Shown here: positions 27,850 to 35,762 of the stretch, piece by piece
Numbering within the stretch: position 1 is the stretch's first letter
Layout of the letters: every line of letters starts with the position of its first letter
Source of the DNA: Sulfurimonas crateris
GTDB lineage: Bacteria; Campylobacterota; Campylobacteria; Campylobacterales; Sulfurimonadaceae
Assembly: GCF_005217605.1 (NCBI RefSeq)
Contig: NZ_SZPX01000001.1
Location: 62,001 to 126,000, forward strand
Direction: 5' to 3'
Length of the DNA stretch: 64,000 bases
Notes under the pieces: model-generated
Seen by the model: only the letters and a program-made list of their open reading frames with translations
Told to the model about the DNA's origin: nothing
Databases searched by the model: none
Program-made: the position numbers and the translations under genes

Positions 27850-28779
27850 ATGAAGATTGTTATCCTTGATGCGCTTACTTTTGGCGACACATCTCTTGGC
27901 GGATTTTTCAAGCTTGGAGATGTCGATGTTTTTCAGACAACTTCGCCCCAGCAGACACAGGAGCGTATAACCCATGCGGATGTTATAGTTACTAACAAGG
28001 TTGTTATAACATCTGAGCACATCTCAAACTCTCCCGCTCTAAAACTTATCTGTGTTGCCGCAACTGGGATGAACAATGTGGACATTGATGCCGCAAAAAA
28101 GAGAGGCATTGAGGTAAAGAACGTCTCAGGATACTCAACCGATTCCGTTATTCAGCACACTTTTTCTATGCTATTTTACCTTGTTGGACACCCCAGATAT
28201 TATGATGAGTATGTAAAAGATGGCTCTTACGCAAAAAGCCAAATCTTTACAGATGTCTCACAACCGTTTTTTGAGATCAAGGGTAAAAGATGGGGAATCA
28301 TAGGCTTGGGTGAGATCGGACGCGGCGTTGCAAGGGTGGCAGAGGCGTTCGGCGCAGATGTCTGTTACTTCTCCACAAGCGGCAAGAACTCAAATGCAGA
28401 GTACAAGCAAGTTGAACTTGAAGAGCTTTTAAAAAGATCTCATATTATCTCCATACATGCACCGCTAAATGATAAAACAGCGAATCTTTTAGGTTATGAA
28501 CAGTTGTTAATGTGCAGAGAAGAAGCTGTGGTTCTAAATCTTGGACGTGGCGGTATCATCGATGAGGCGGCAGTTGCGAGAGTAGTTGATGAGAAAAATA
28601 TCTCTTTTGGTCTAGATGTTCTTAGTCGTGAGCCGATGGAAGAGAGCCATCCGCTCTTAAGCGTAAAAAACAGAGACAACCTCTACATAACACCGCATAT
28701 TGCATGGACAAGCGTTGAAGCGAGACAGAAGCTTATAGCGGGCGTTATAGAAAATATCAAATCATCAATAAGCAGATAA
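27850..28779 (+). CDS. D-2-hydroxyacid dehydrogenase (glycerate/hydroxypyruvate reductase-like)
   Basis: The 309-residue NAD(P)-dependent dehydrogenase has the Rossmann motif GIIGLGEIGRGVARVAEAFG (residues ~148-167). The catalytic Arg is in LNLGRGGIIDE, Glu in LSREPMEESHPLL and His in YITPHIAWTS. The pattern resembles hydroxypyruvate/glycerate dehydrogenases; the substrate is not certain. Its ATG follows directly on the purT stop codon, and GACAGCTAA gives little ribosome-binding site, so translation probably depends on purT. A glyoxylate, serine or one-carbon link with purT is only an inference. Confidence 0.88.
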   Translation: MKIVILDALTFGDTSLGGFFKLGDVDVFQTTSPQQTQERITHADVIVTNKVVITSEHISNSPALKLICVAATGMNNVDIDAAKKRGIEVKNVSGYSTDSVIQHTFSMLFYLVGHPRYYDEYVKDGSYAKSQIFTDVSQPFFEIKGKRWGIIGLGEIGRGVARVAEAFGADVCYFSTSGKNSNAEYKQVELEELLKRSHIISIHAPLNDKTANLLGYEQLLMCREEAVVLNLGRGGIIDEAAVARVVDEKNISFGLDVLSREPMEESHPLLSVKNRDNLYITPHIAWTSVEARQKLIAGVIENIKSSISR

Positions 28780-28780
28780 C

Positions 28781-29185
28781 ATAGCGGAGCTTACTCTTTT
28801 TCTATCCGCTTTCTTAGCGGCTACTATATTCCCTTTTAGTTCTGAGGTTGCTTTTGTCGCAGCTCTCTCAAGTGGTATGCCTGAGTTAAACGCACTCCTT
28901 TTTGCCTCAAGCGGAAATATTCTTGCAATCATTGTGAACTACTTTTTGGGCTACCTGCTTTACGAGAAGAGTAAAACAAAGCTTTTGGCATCCAAAACGG
29001 GTGCAAAAGCCTACGGTTACGGACATAAATACGGCTACTATGCACTTCTTCTCTCATGGCTTCCTGTTATCGGCGATCCTCTCACACTTGTTGCCGGTGT
29101 CGCCAGGCTAAGGTTTATTTGGTTTGTTTTAATTGCAGGAAGTTTGAGGATAGCAAGGTACTACTTTTTGACTCTTGTGGTATAA
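28781..29185 (+). CDS. YqaA/DedA-like membrane protein, start codon non-standard or uncertain
   Basis: The recognisable family N-terminus ELTLFLSAFLAATIFPFSSEVAFVAAL lies upstream of the first ATG (28877). Between the preceding in-frame stop (28769-28771) and 28877 there is no ATG, GTG or TTG; ATA at 28781 is the most plausible initiation codon. The body has ASSGNILAIIVNYFLGY and a GYYALLLSWLPVIGDPLTLVAGVARL SNARE-associated segment. About four membrane helices are present. It begins one base after the preceding gene's stop, so translational coupling is possible. If only the ATG at 28877 is used, the product is a truncated 102-residue protein. The role is unknown; membrane homeostasis is suspected for the family. 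Confidence 0.6.
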   Translation: MAELTLFLSAFLAATIFPFSSEVAFVAALSSGMPELNALLFASSGNILAIIVNYFLGYLLYEKSKTKLLASKTGAKAYGYGHKYGYYALLLSWLPVIGDPLTLVAGVARLRFIWFVLIAGSLRIARYYFLTLVV

Positions 29186-29213
29186 TCTACTACATTCAAA
29201 AATTCGGAATTTG

Positions 29214-31808
29214 ATGAAATATATATTTACTCTTATGCTAATTGTTGCTTCTCTTTGTGCCGCTGCAAAACCTATGCAGAAGGTATCTCTGCAACTTCAA
29301 TGGCTTGACCAGTTTCAGTTTGCGGGATACTATATGGCAAAAGAGAAGGGTTTTTACGCAGATGCCGGCTTTGATGTAGAGATAAAAAAGTTTACTAATG
29401 AAACAGATGTAATAGGTGATGTTTTAAGCGGAAAAACAACATACGGCATAGGGCGTTCAAGCCTAATCTGGAGCTATGCAAGAGGAGAAGAGATCTCTCT
29501 TCTGAGCGCAATATTTCAATCCTCACCCCTCACACTCATAGCACTGAAAACCTTAAATATAGAGAATATAAAAGATTTTAGCGGCAAAAAGATCATGATA
29601 ACAGAGGATGCTGTTGAGACAGCATCTGTCCATGCTATGATAAAGTCTTCAAAAATAGATGAGGGGAGTATTGAGTTTACAAGACATACTTTTGATCTTG
29701 AAGATCTTATTGATGGAAAAGTAGATATCTACACAGGCTACATCTCAAACGAGCCTTTTGTGCTGCAAGAAAAAGGTATAAAATATAAGCTTTTCTCTCC
29801 AAGGGAGAGAGGTTTTGATTTTTACAGCGATATACTTTTTACTTCACAAGAGAATGTGCGTAAAAATCCCCAGAGTGTCAACAGTTTTAACAATGCATCC
29901 ATAAAAGGGTGGGAGTATGCCTTTAGAAATATAGACGAGACAGTTGAGCTTATTTATAAAAAGCATAACCCAGCAAAAAAGACAAGAGCCGCTCTGATAT
30001 TTGAAGCATTTGAGTTGAAAAAATTAGCATATGTAAAAGATATTCCATTTGGAAGTGTCAGAAAGAGCAAGATAGAGAGAATACTAGATATATACAGAGT
30101 TATGGGGTTTGTAGAGTCTGATGTAGATGTAAATGAGCTTATATTTAGCAATAGAGATGCATTTTTAACAAAAGAGGAGAAGGAGTATCTTATAAACAAG
30201 CAAGAGGTAAAGGTCTGCGCCATATCATCAATGCTCCCTCTTAGTGACCTTGAACATGATGAGTTCATAGGTGTCGCTGCTGATATTTTAAAGCTTACAA
30301 AAGAGAATATAAACTTAGAATACAGCTTTGTGCAAAACAGCGGTTGGGAAGACGCTATGCGAAAGATATCGAACAAAGAGTGCGATATTTTGCCTATGTC
30401 CGTTCCAAATAGAGGATATAAAGATATAAGATACACCACTGTTTATCACAATGAACCGCTTGTTATCGTAACTAGAAAATCTCAAAATTACATAGTTGAT
30501 GTAGACAGCACTATAGATAAAGAGTTTGTCGTGGCAAAAGAAAATCCTTTTATAGAGGATCTAAAAAAGAAGCATCCGTGGATAAAACTAAACTATGTAG
30601 ATTCATTGAAGGATGGTTTTAGAGCCGTCGAGAGAGGAGAGTATTACGGCTATATTGATACTCTTATAAGTACTGCTTACGCTTTTAAGAACACCTCCAA
30701 CGGACATCTAAAAATATCCGGTCAGTTTGACGATAAGATCGGCATCTCTTTTGGGGTAAGAGACGATGATATTGCTCTTTTTAATATCTATGAAAAACTC
30801 TCAAGAAATCTCAAGCATCCCGATGTTCACAATTTTTTTAACAACTGGGTATCAGTGAACTATGTGAACAATGTAAAGTTCGAGTATTTAAAAGAGATAC
30901 TCTTTTTGATTTTTGTCACTGTTTTTATATTTTTCTATCGTCAGCATATTCTCAAGAAGAAAAACAGTGAGCTAGAGGAGTTAAAGGACAAACTGCTTGA
31001 GCTCAACCAAACGCTGGAGCTTAAGATATCTGATGCGGTAAACGAGATGCAGAAAAAAGATACCTATATGCTTCATAAATCGCGTTTGGCACAGATCGGA
31101 GAGATCGTAAGTATGATCGCTCACCAGTGGAAACAGCCCCTTAGTACAATATCGGCTCTTAATATATCTATGATCATGGCAATAGAGCTTGAACAGTATG
31201 ATCTCTCTGATGAAAAGCAGAGAAAAGAGTTTTTGGATTTCTTGGATAAAAAGCTCAAAAAAATTGAGTTCTATACAAATAATATGGGGCAGATCATAAC
31301 CGATTTTAGTGATTTTTACAGACCAAACAAACATCAGGAAGAGTGTACTTTAAACGACCCTGTTTTTCAGGTCTACTGGCTGTTGGAGGGTAGTTTGGCA
31401 TCCGAAAATATTGACCTCTCCTTAGAACTCGGTTCTACAAGCAGAGTCAAGCTTTTTAAAAATGAGTTTGTTCAGGTCTTGGTAAATATTATAAACAATG
31501 CAAGAGAGCAGTTTAATGAAAAAGAGATAAAGGATGCTCAGATATCTATAAAAAGTTACGACAGAGACGGTGTTGCGGTTATGGAGATAAGTGATAACGC
31601 AGGAGGGATAGACGAAGAGATAATAGATAAGGTATTTGACCCATACTTCTCTACAAAGTTCGACAAAAACGGCACTGGATTGGGTCTGCATATGTCAAAA
31701 AATATCATCAAGCAGCACAAGGACGGAAAGCTCTATGTCGAGAATATTAAAGACGGGGCAAAATTTACAATCGAAGTAGGTATAAGCGAGGATAGTGATG
31801 AAGAGTAG
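29214..31808 (+). CDS. sensor histidine kinase with two periplasmic substrate-binding domains
   Basis: The protein is about 864 residues. A signal peptide or anchor is followed by an NMT1/SsuA-like binding domain (SLQLQWLDQFQFAGYYMAKEKGFY, residues ~22-280). A second, SBP_bac_3-like domain starts near KVCAISSMLPLS and includes DILPMSVPNRGY. One membrane helix (FLIFVTVFIFFY, ~570) leads to a coiled coil and the kinase: AHQWKQPLSTISALN (phospho-His ~636), N-box INNAREQF, DNAGGID and GTGLGLHM. The ligand is probably a small amine, thiamine-precursor or sulfonate-like compound by fold, unproven. No response regulator is adjacent. The ATG at 29214 gives a good signal peptide. It overlaps the flavoprotein gene by 11 bases. 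Confidence 0.87.
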   Translation: MKYIFTLMLIVASLCAAAKPMQKVSLQLQWLDQFQFAGYYMAKEKGFYADAGFDVEIKKFTNETDVIGDVLSGKTTYGIGRSSLIWSYARGEEISLLSAIFQSSPLTLIALKTLNIENIKDFSGKKIMITEDAVETASVHAMIKSSKIDEGSIEFTRHTFDLEDLIDGKVDIYTGYISNEPFVLQEKGIKYKLFSPRERGFDFYSDILFTSQENVRKNPQSVNSFNNASIKGWEYAFRNIDETVELIYKKHNPAKKTRAALIFEAFELKKLAYVKDIPFGSVRKSKIERILDIYRVMGFVESDVDVNELIFSNRDAFLTKEEKEYLINKQEVKVCAISSMLPLSDLEHDEFIGVAADILKLTKENINLEYSFVQNSGWEDAMRKISNKECDILPMSVPNRGYKDIRYTTVYHNEPLVIVTRKSQNYIVDVDSTIDKEFVVAKENPFIEDLKKKHPWIKLNYVDSLKDGFRAVERGEYYGYIDTLISTAYAFKNTSNGHLKISGQFDDKIGISFGVRDDDIALFNIYEKLSRNLKHPDVHNFFNNWVSVNYVNNVKFEYLKEILFLIFVTVFIFFYRQHILKKKNSELEELKDKLLELNQTLELKISDAVNEMQKKDTYMLHKSRLAQIGEIVSMIAHQWKQPLSTISALNISMIMAIELEQYDLSDEKQRKEFLDFLDKKLKKIEFYTNNMGQIITDFSDFYRPNKHQEECTLNDPVFQVYWLLEGSLASENIDLSLELGSTSRVKLFKNEFVQVLVNIINNAREQFNEKEIKDAQISIKSYDRDGVAVMEISDNAGGIDEEIIDKVFDPYFSTKFDKNGTGLGLHMSKNIIKQHKDGKLYVENIKDGAKFTIEVGISEDSDEE

Positions 31809-33405
31809 AGTAGTAGTTGTCGGAGCAGGCGGAGCAGGACTTGTCGCCGCTTTAAATGCCCATCAAAACGGTGCAGAGGTAGTTTTAGTGACAAAAGAGT
31901 ATCCGACAAGGAGTCAGACCTGTATGGCTCAGGGAGGGATAAATGCTGTTTTGAATGAAACAGACGGCGACAGCGTGGAGCTACACATTCAAAATACGCT
32001 CAAGTCTGCAAATGCTCTTGCAGACGAGAGTGCAGTTAGCTATATGTGCCAAGAAGCACCAAAGGCTGTTGCATGGCTTGATAGCATAGGTGTCCCTTTT
32101 AGCAGAACGCCAAACTCCAAAATAGCCCAGAGAAAGCTCGGCGGCGCTTACGGGGCTCGTGCCTGTTACGCTCAGGATTATACGGGTCTGAAGATTCTTC
32201 ACACGCTTTATGACAGATGTCTGGCTGAGGGAATTGAGATACTCAATGAGAGGTATTTGCTTGAACTTCTTACCGAACCTGAACAGAGCGGTAAAAAATA
32301 TATACGCGGCGTAAGTCTGCTTAACAAAAGAAGCGGCGAGGTTGAGATATTGGAGGCTTCAAGCGTCATTTTGGCAACGGGAGGATATAGCAGGGTCTAT
32401 AACACCTACTCGACAAACTCGCTATCTTCAACAGGTGATGGAATTGCCGCAGCACTGCGCGCGGGGGCAAGAGTGAGCGATATGGAGTTTGTGCAGTTTC
32501 ATCCAACAGCACTTAAAGGCTCATCAATTCTTATCTCCGAGAGTGCCAGAGGTGCGGGCGGACATCTTTTAAACTCTAAGGGTGAGAGGTTTGTGGATGA
32601 ACTTCTGCCGCGCGATGAGGTCTCAAAAGCGATCCATGATGAGATTGCAAAGGGTGAGAATATTTATCTTGACATCCGTCATTTGGGCGTAGAGTTTATA
32701 GAAAAAGAGCTTCCTCAAGAGGCAAAACTCGCAAAACTTTATGAAAATGTGGACCCTGCAGATGATCTTATCCCGATAAAACCCGCAGCGCACTACACTA
32801 TGGGAGGCATAGAGGTTGATTCTAACTCTTCAACATCAATTGAGGGACTCTTTGCAGCGGGAGAGTGTGCAAACCATAGAGTTCACGGAGCGAACAGACT
32901 TGGCGGAAACTCTCTGTTGGAGATTGTGGTCTTTGGCAAAGAGGCAGGGATAAACGCTGCCAAATATGCAAAAAATGCCACTAAAGATGAAGCTATTTTA
33001 GAAGCAAAAGAGTTATCTGAGAATGAGATCGCAGAGATAAAGAGATATGCAAATGAGATAAGCTTTTATGAGAAACAAGCAATTTTGGGTGAGATTTTTT
33101 ATAAAAATGTAGGAATAAAGAGAGACAAAGGGGCACTGCAAGAGGCTTTAAAAGAGGTGCAAGAGATGAAAAGCTCTCTGCCGAAGATGGGTGTTAGCGA
33201 TAAAACAAAAGAGTATAACACCAATCTTATAGAGTTTTTGGAGTTTAAAAATATGCTCACGGTTGCAGAGACGATCCTGCTTAGTGCCATTAGCAGGCAG
33301 GAGAGCAGAGGTGCGCACTTTAGAGTAGATTTTCCTGCTACAGATAAAAAATTTAGAGCGCATACGATCGTAGATGCGGAGGGGGTAGTGAGCTATGAAA
33401 ATTAA
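31798..33405 (+). CDS. succinate dehydrogenase/fumarate reductase flavoprotein subunit
   Basis: The 535-residue flavoprotein has the FAD fold VVVGAGGAGLVAALNAHQNGAEVVLVTKE. Active-site elements are FHPTAL, SARGAGGHLLNSKGERF, LPRDEVSKAI and HYTMGG, with a second FAD motif ANRLGGNSLLEIVVFGK. The histidine that binds FAD covalently in SdhA/FrdA (RSHT-x-x-QGG) is replaced by Gln (RSQTCMAQGG), so flavin may be non-covalent. L-aspartate oxidase was considered, but the iron-sulfur subunit next door argues for a fumarate/succinate enzyme. Start: ATG at 31798 (GAGGA six bases upstream), overlapping the kinase gene. A membrane anchor gene is absent. Confidence 0.85.
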   Translation: MKSRVVVVGAGGAGLVAALNAHQNGAEVVLVTKEYPTRSQTCMAQGGINAVLNETDGDSVELHIQNTLKSANALADESAVSYMCQEAPKAVAWLDSIGVPFSRTPNSKIAQRKLGGAYGARACYAQDYTGLKILHTLYDRCLAEGIEILNERYLLELLTEPEQSGKKYIRGVSLLNKRSGEVEILEASSVILATGGYSRVYNTYSTNSLSSTGDGIAAALRAGARVSDMEFVQFHPTALKGSSILISESARGAGGHLLNSKGERFVDELLPRDEVSKAIHDEIAKGENIYLDIRHLGVEFIEKELPQEAKLAKLYENVDPADDLIPIKPAAHYTMGGIEVDSNSSTSIEGLFAAGECANHRVHGANRLGGNSLLEIVVFGKEAGINAAKYAKNATKDEAILEAKELSENEIAEIKRYANEISFYEKQAILGEIFYKNVGIKRDKGALQEALKEVQEMKSSLPKMGVSDKTKEYNTNLIEFLEFKNMLTVAETILLSAISRQESRGAHFRVDFPATDKKFRAHTIVDAEGVVSYEN

Positions 33406-34093
33406 TATTCAAAGAGAGAGCGTTGTAACTTATGAGGTAAATATGGAGGGCGCGACGCTTTTAGAGGTGCTAAATGAGATCAAAAGAGCACAAGACCCAT
33501 CCCTTGCTTATAGCAGCGGTTGCAGAAGCGGAGTTTGCGGAAGCTGCGCAGTGAGAGTGAACGGACGCGAGGTTTTGGCGTGTTCACATAATGCAAAAGA
33601 CGGCGACTTGGTAGAGCCGCTTCGCAACACTCCCATTCTTCGTGATCTCGTCGTTGATATGGAGAAGGCTTACTCTTTTAATGCGAAGGCAAAAGCGTGG
33701 CAGAGTTCATTAGCTGATAATATAGAGCTCTCGGAGGAGAATCAGCAAATAAACGAACTTCAAAGCGACTGTATATTGTGTGCTTCTTGTTATAGCGCTT
33801 GTCCTGTATATGCGGTAAACGAAGAGTTTTTAGGACCGTTCTCACTAACAAGAGTTTGGCGCTATGTTAGCGATAAAAGGGAGTCAGATCCAAAAGAGAA
33901 GATAGACGTGGCGCAGACAAACGGTGTCTGGGACTGTACTCTGTGTAATGAGTGCACGCTTGTCTGCCCGCAGGGAATCTCAAGCAAGGCAGATATTGAA
34001 AAACTAAGGTCAAAAAGCTCTATGTTCGGCTATATGGACCCAAGTTTTAGCAATTTTGGCGGCGGCTTTAATGACGGCAGCCCTGTTTTTTAA
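33395..34093 (+). CDS. succinate dehydrogenase/fumarate reductase iron-sulfur subunit
   Basis: The 232-residue protein carries the [2Fe-2S] ferredoxin domain with SGCRSGVCGSCAVRVNG and a later Cys (EVLACSH). Two further cluster motifs follow: CILCASCYSACP and CTLCNECTLVCPQG, for the [4Fe-4S] and the third cluster. It would pass electrons between the flavoprotein and a quinone-reactive or soluble partner. The gene overlaps the flavoprotein gene by 11 bases. No anchor subunit (SdhC/D or SdhE/FrdC) follows; the next gene is yajQ after 210 bases. The C-terminus ends in a Gly/Phe/Ser-rich tail. Confidence 0.88.
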   Translation: MKINIQRESVVTYEVNMEGATLLEVLNEIKRAQDPSLAYSSGCRSGVCGSCAVRVNGREVLACSHNAKDGDLVEPLRNTPILRDLVVDMEKAYSFNAKAKAWQSSLADNIELSEENQQINELQSDCILCASCYSACPVYAVNEEFLGPFSLTRVWRYVSDKRESDPKEKIDVAQTNGVWDCTLCNECTLVCPQGISSKADIEKLRSKSSMFGYMDPSFSNFGGGFNDGSPVF

Positions 34094-34129
34094 AACAGCT
34101 AACACACTTTAAAATATGTTATAATCTGC

Positions 34130-34135
34130 AATAAT
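34130..34135 (+). promoter_or_regulatory. -10 box of yajQ
   Basis: TATAAT after the flavoprotein operon. It predicts a transcript start near 34142 and a 5' leader of about 160 bases, unusually long for this compact genome. Confidence 0.5.
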
Positions 34136-34153
34136 TGTTATAAATATAAATAA

Positions 34154-34248
34154 AAAGAACTAGTTCTTTGAGTTTTACGCTGAGTACTAGGTGCCCCTTG
34201 AGGGTAAAACCAAGCGTTAGCATAGGTGTCGGAATTACTTCCGATACC
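34154..34248 (+). promoter_or_regulatory. structured 5' leader of yajQ
   Basis: The leader contains a perfect 16-base palindrome (AAAGAACTAGTTCTTT, 34154-34169). GTTTTAC (34172-34178) can pair with GTAAAAC (34204-34210), while the overlapping ACGCT (34177-34181) can pair with AGCGT (34213-34217); the two pairings compete. A GGT...ACC / CCC...GGG stem and a 10-bp hairpin GGTGTCGGAA-TTAC-TTCCGATACC (34225-34248) follow. The competing helices look switch-like. No known riboswitch class is recognised. The ribosome-binding site TTAAGGA lies about 45 bases downstream. Confidence 0.45.
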
Positions 34249-34303
34249 GTGATGAATAGATAAAGAGTTACTTCATTTTATGAAATAAAATTAAGGAATA
34301 GAG

Positions 34304-34801
34304 ATGGCAAAAGAACACTCGTTTGATATTAGCGCAAAGATCGATATGCAGAACTTTAAAAATGCTATAAATCTTGTGGACAAAGAGGTTGCAAACCGTT
34401 ACGACTTTAAGGGAACGGCTTATGAGATCAACTACAGGGAGAAGGATAAGCTTCTGGTACTTGTTGCCTCAAGCGATAACAAACTCGATGCACTCAAAGA
34501 TATTGTTATAGCTAAGCTTTTAAAACAAAACCTCTCCTCAAAAGTTCTTGAAGAGCTAAAGACGGAAGACTCAAGCGGCAACAACAGAAAAGTGACATTT
34601 AAAATAGTTGACTACATTGAGTCAAAAGAGGCTAAAAAAATCGCAGCAGAGATAAAAAATCTCAAACTAAAGGTCACTGCCCAGATAGAGGGCGATTCAA
34701 TAAGAGTCAAGGGGGCTAAGCTGGACGATTTGCAAAAAGTTATTGCAACTATCCGTTCTATGGAGTGGGAAGCTCCGCTTGTCTTTGAAAATATGAGATA
34801 G
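34304..34801 (+). CDS. yajQ: YajQ-family nucleotide-binding protein
   Basis: The 165-residue DUF520 protein has the typical N-terminus KEHSFDISAKIDMQNFKNAINLVDKEVANRYDFKG and C-terminal DDLQKVIATIRSMEWEAPLVFENMR. Family members in other bacteria bind c-di-GMP or tRNA/rRNA and act as regulators; which applies here is unknown. With several GGDEF/EAL genes and LapD in the window, c-di-GMP binding is reasonable but inferred. It has its own promoter and a long structured leader, and is followed 11 bases later by a DNA-binding protein gene. Confidence 0.9.
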   Translation: MAKEHSFDISAKIDMQNFKNAINLVDKEVANRYDFKGTAYEINYREKDKLLVLVASSDNKLDALKDIVIAKLLKQNLSSKVLEELKTEDSSGNNRKVTFKIVDYIESKEAKKIAAEIKNLKLKVTAQIEGDSIRVKGAKLDDLQKVIATIRSMEWEAPLVFENMR

Positions 34802-34812
34802 GGGAGTGTTTT

Positions 34813-35451
34813 ATGATTAAACTAACTATTTCAGATGCCGCCGAGAAACTTGGAGTCTCCAAAGAGGCGATCCATAACCGCATTAGAAGAGGCTCACTTG
34901 AGAGTGTTATGGAAGATGGGGTAAAGTTCGTTTTGATTAGCAAAGATAAAAGCTCAAATGCTCAGCCTCTAAGAACTGCTGCCAGAAAAACAGCACCGCA
35001 ATCAGATGAGAGATACTATAAGTTTTTAGAAGAGCAGAATGCAAAACTTCAGCAAAAAGTTGAGACCCTGCAGGGTGAGACAAGAACTCTAAGAGACCAA
35101 AAAGAGCAGATGCTTATAGAAGAGAGAAGAAAGATCGAGCAGATATATAAAGATAAAGATGAGCAGTTAAAAGGCATCATAAACGCGATCTCTTCAAAGT
35201 TTATCTTAAATGCTCCGCAAGAGCCTCTTGAAGCAGAGATAGAGCACATTCAAAAAGAGGATACGGCAGAGGAGAAGAGGCTTATTCCACTTGGAAAATA
35301 TCTAAAGAGCAAAAACTTCTCAAAGAAAAAAAGAGCAAAGATAAAAGATGAGTTCAAAGCAAGAGCGCAGAATGATCCAAGGGTTATTGAGATAGACAAA
35401 AAGTACTATATTGACCTGCAAAAATATGACTATAGCGATTTTTCACTCTAA
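34813..35451 (+). CDS. DNA-binding protein with MerR/excisionase-like HTH and coiled coil
   Basis: The 212-residue protein begins with a helix-turn-helix (LTISDAAEKLGVSKEAIHNRIRRGSLESVMEDGVKFV). A long coiled coil follows (residues ~65-125, rich in Glu/Gln/Lys heptads), then a basic C-terminus (KSKNFSKKKRAKIKDEFKARAQ). This pattern fits chromosome- or envelope-associated DNA-binding proteins in Campylobacterota, but no function is assigned. It is co-directional with yajQ, 11 bases apart, and is the last host gene before tRNA-Ser and the integrated element. GGGGAGTG precedes the ATG. Confidence 0.7.
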   Translation: MIKLTISDAAEKLGVSKEAIHNRIRRGSLESVMEDGVKFVLISKDKSSNAQPLRTAARKTAPQSDERYYKFLEEQNAKLQQKVETLQGETRTLRDQKEQMLIEERRKIEQIYKDKDEQLKGIINAISSKFILNAPQEPLEAEIEHIQKEDTAEEKRLIPLGKYLKSKNFSKKKRAKIKDEFKARAQNDPRVIEIDKKYYIDLQKYDYSDFSL

Positions 35452-35511
35452 AAAAGAGCATCTTTAGAGCTACCCTTAAGGGTTTTGAGGGTAAAATTGC
35501 ACCTCCTAAAT

Positions 35512-35599
35512 GGACAGCTGGCCGAGTGGTCGAAGGCGCACGCCTGGAACGCGTGTATAGGGCAACCTATCGAGGGTTCGAATCCCTCGCTGTCCACCA
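35512..35599 (+). tRNA. tRNA-Ser (anticodon GGA)
   Basis: The acceptor stem GGACAGC pairs with GCTGTCC and encoded CCA follows discriminator A. The anticodon stem-loop is CACGC-CTGGAAC-GCGTG, so the anticodon is GGA (reads UCC/UCU). A long variable arm (ATAGG-GCAA-CCTAT) identifies a class II tRNA, and the T-loop is GTTCGAAT. The length is 88 bases. Its 3' end is the insertion site of the downstream element. Confidence 0.97.
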
Positions 35600-35601
35600 C
35601 A
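35589..35601 (+). repeat. attL-type 13-bp repeat at the tRNA-Ser 3' end
   Basis: GCTGTCCACCACA covers the 3' acceptor strand and CCA of tRNA-Ser. The identical 13 bases recur at 43385-43397 with different flanks on both sides, defining the ends of the integrated element. Confidence 0.88.
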
Positions 35602-35704
35602 TAAAAAGAAATCCTTTTAATCCCATTTAGCCCTATATAAGCCATTAATCAGGGTTTGCAAAATCCTTTTAGTTCCGTTATAATCTCTTAAATACTATTT
35701 CATT

Positions 35705-35744
35705 GTTACCTATTTGTTACCTTTTTAATGAAATACGTGTTACC
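35705..35744 (+). repeat. three GTTACC repeats, left arm-type sites
   Basis: GTTACC occurs at 35705, 35716 and 35739, each followed by a T-rich run in two cases. The first two are 11 bases apart, one helical turn. The right end of the element has the same pair. The arrangement fits arm-binding sites of the tyrosine integrase encoded next to them. Confidence 0.6.
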
Positions 35745-35762
35745 TTTTTTTGAGGCTCTTTT

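Noticed and set aside
29168-29186. TTGACT...TATAAT as a full sigma-70 promoter before the histidine kinase gene
   Set aside because: The two hexamers are only 7 bases apart, far too close; at most the TATAAT is a -10 box, and it overlaps the preceding stop codon.
31798-33405. L-aspartate oxidase (NadB) identity for the flavoprotein
   Set aside because: The missing covalent-FAD His fits NadB, but the directly coupled three-cluster iron-sulfur subunit gene fits a succinate dehydrogenase/fumarate reductase.
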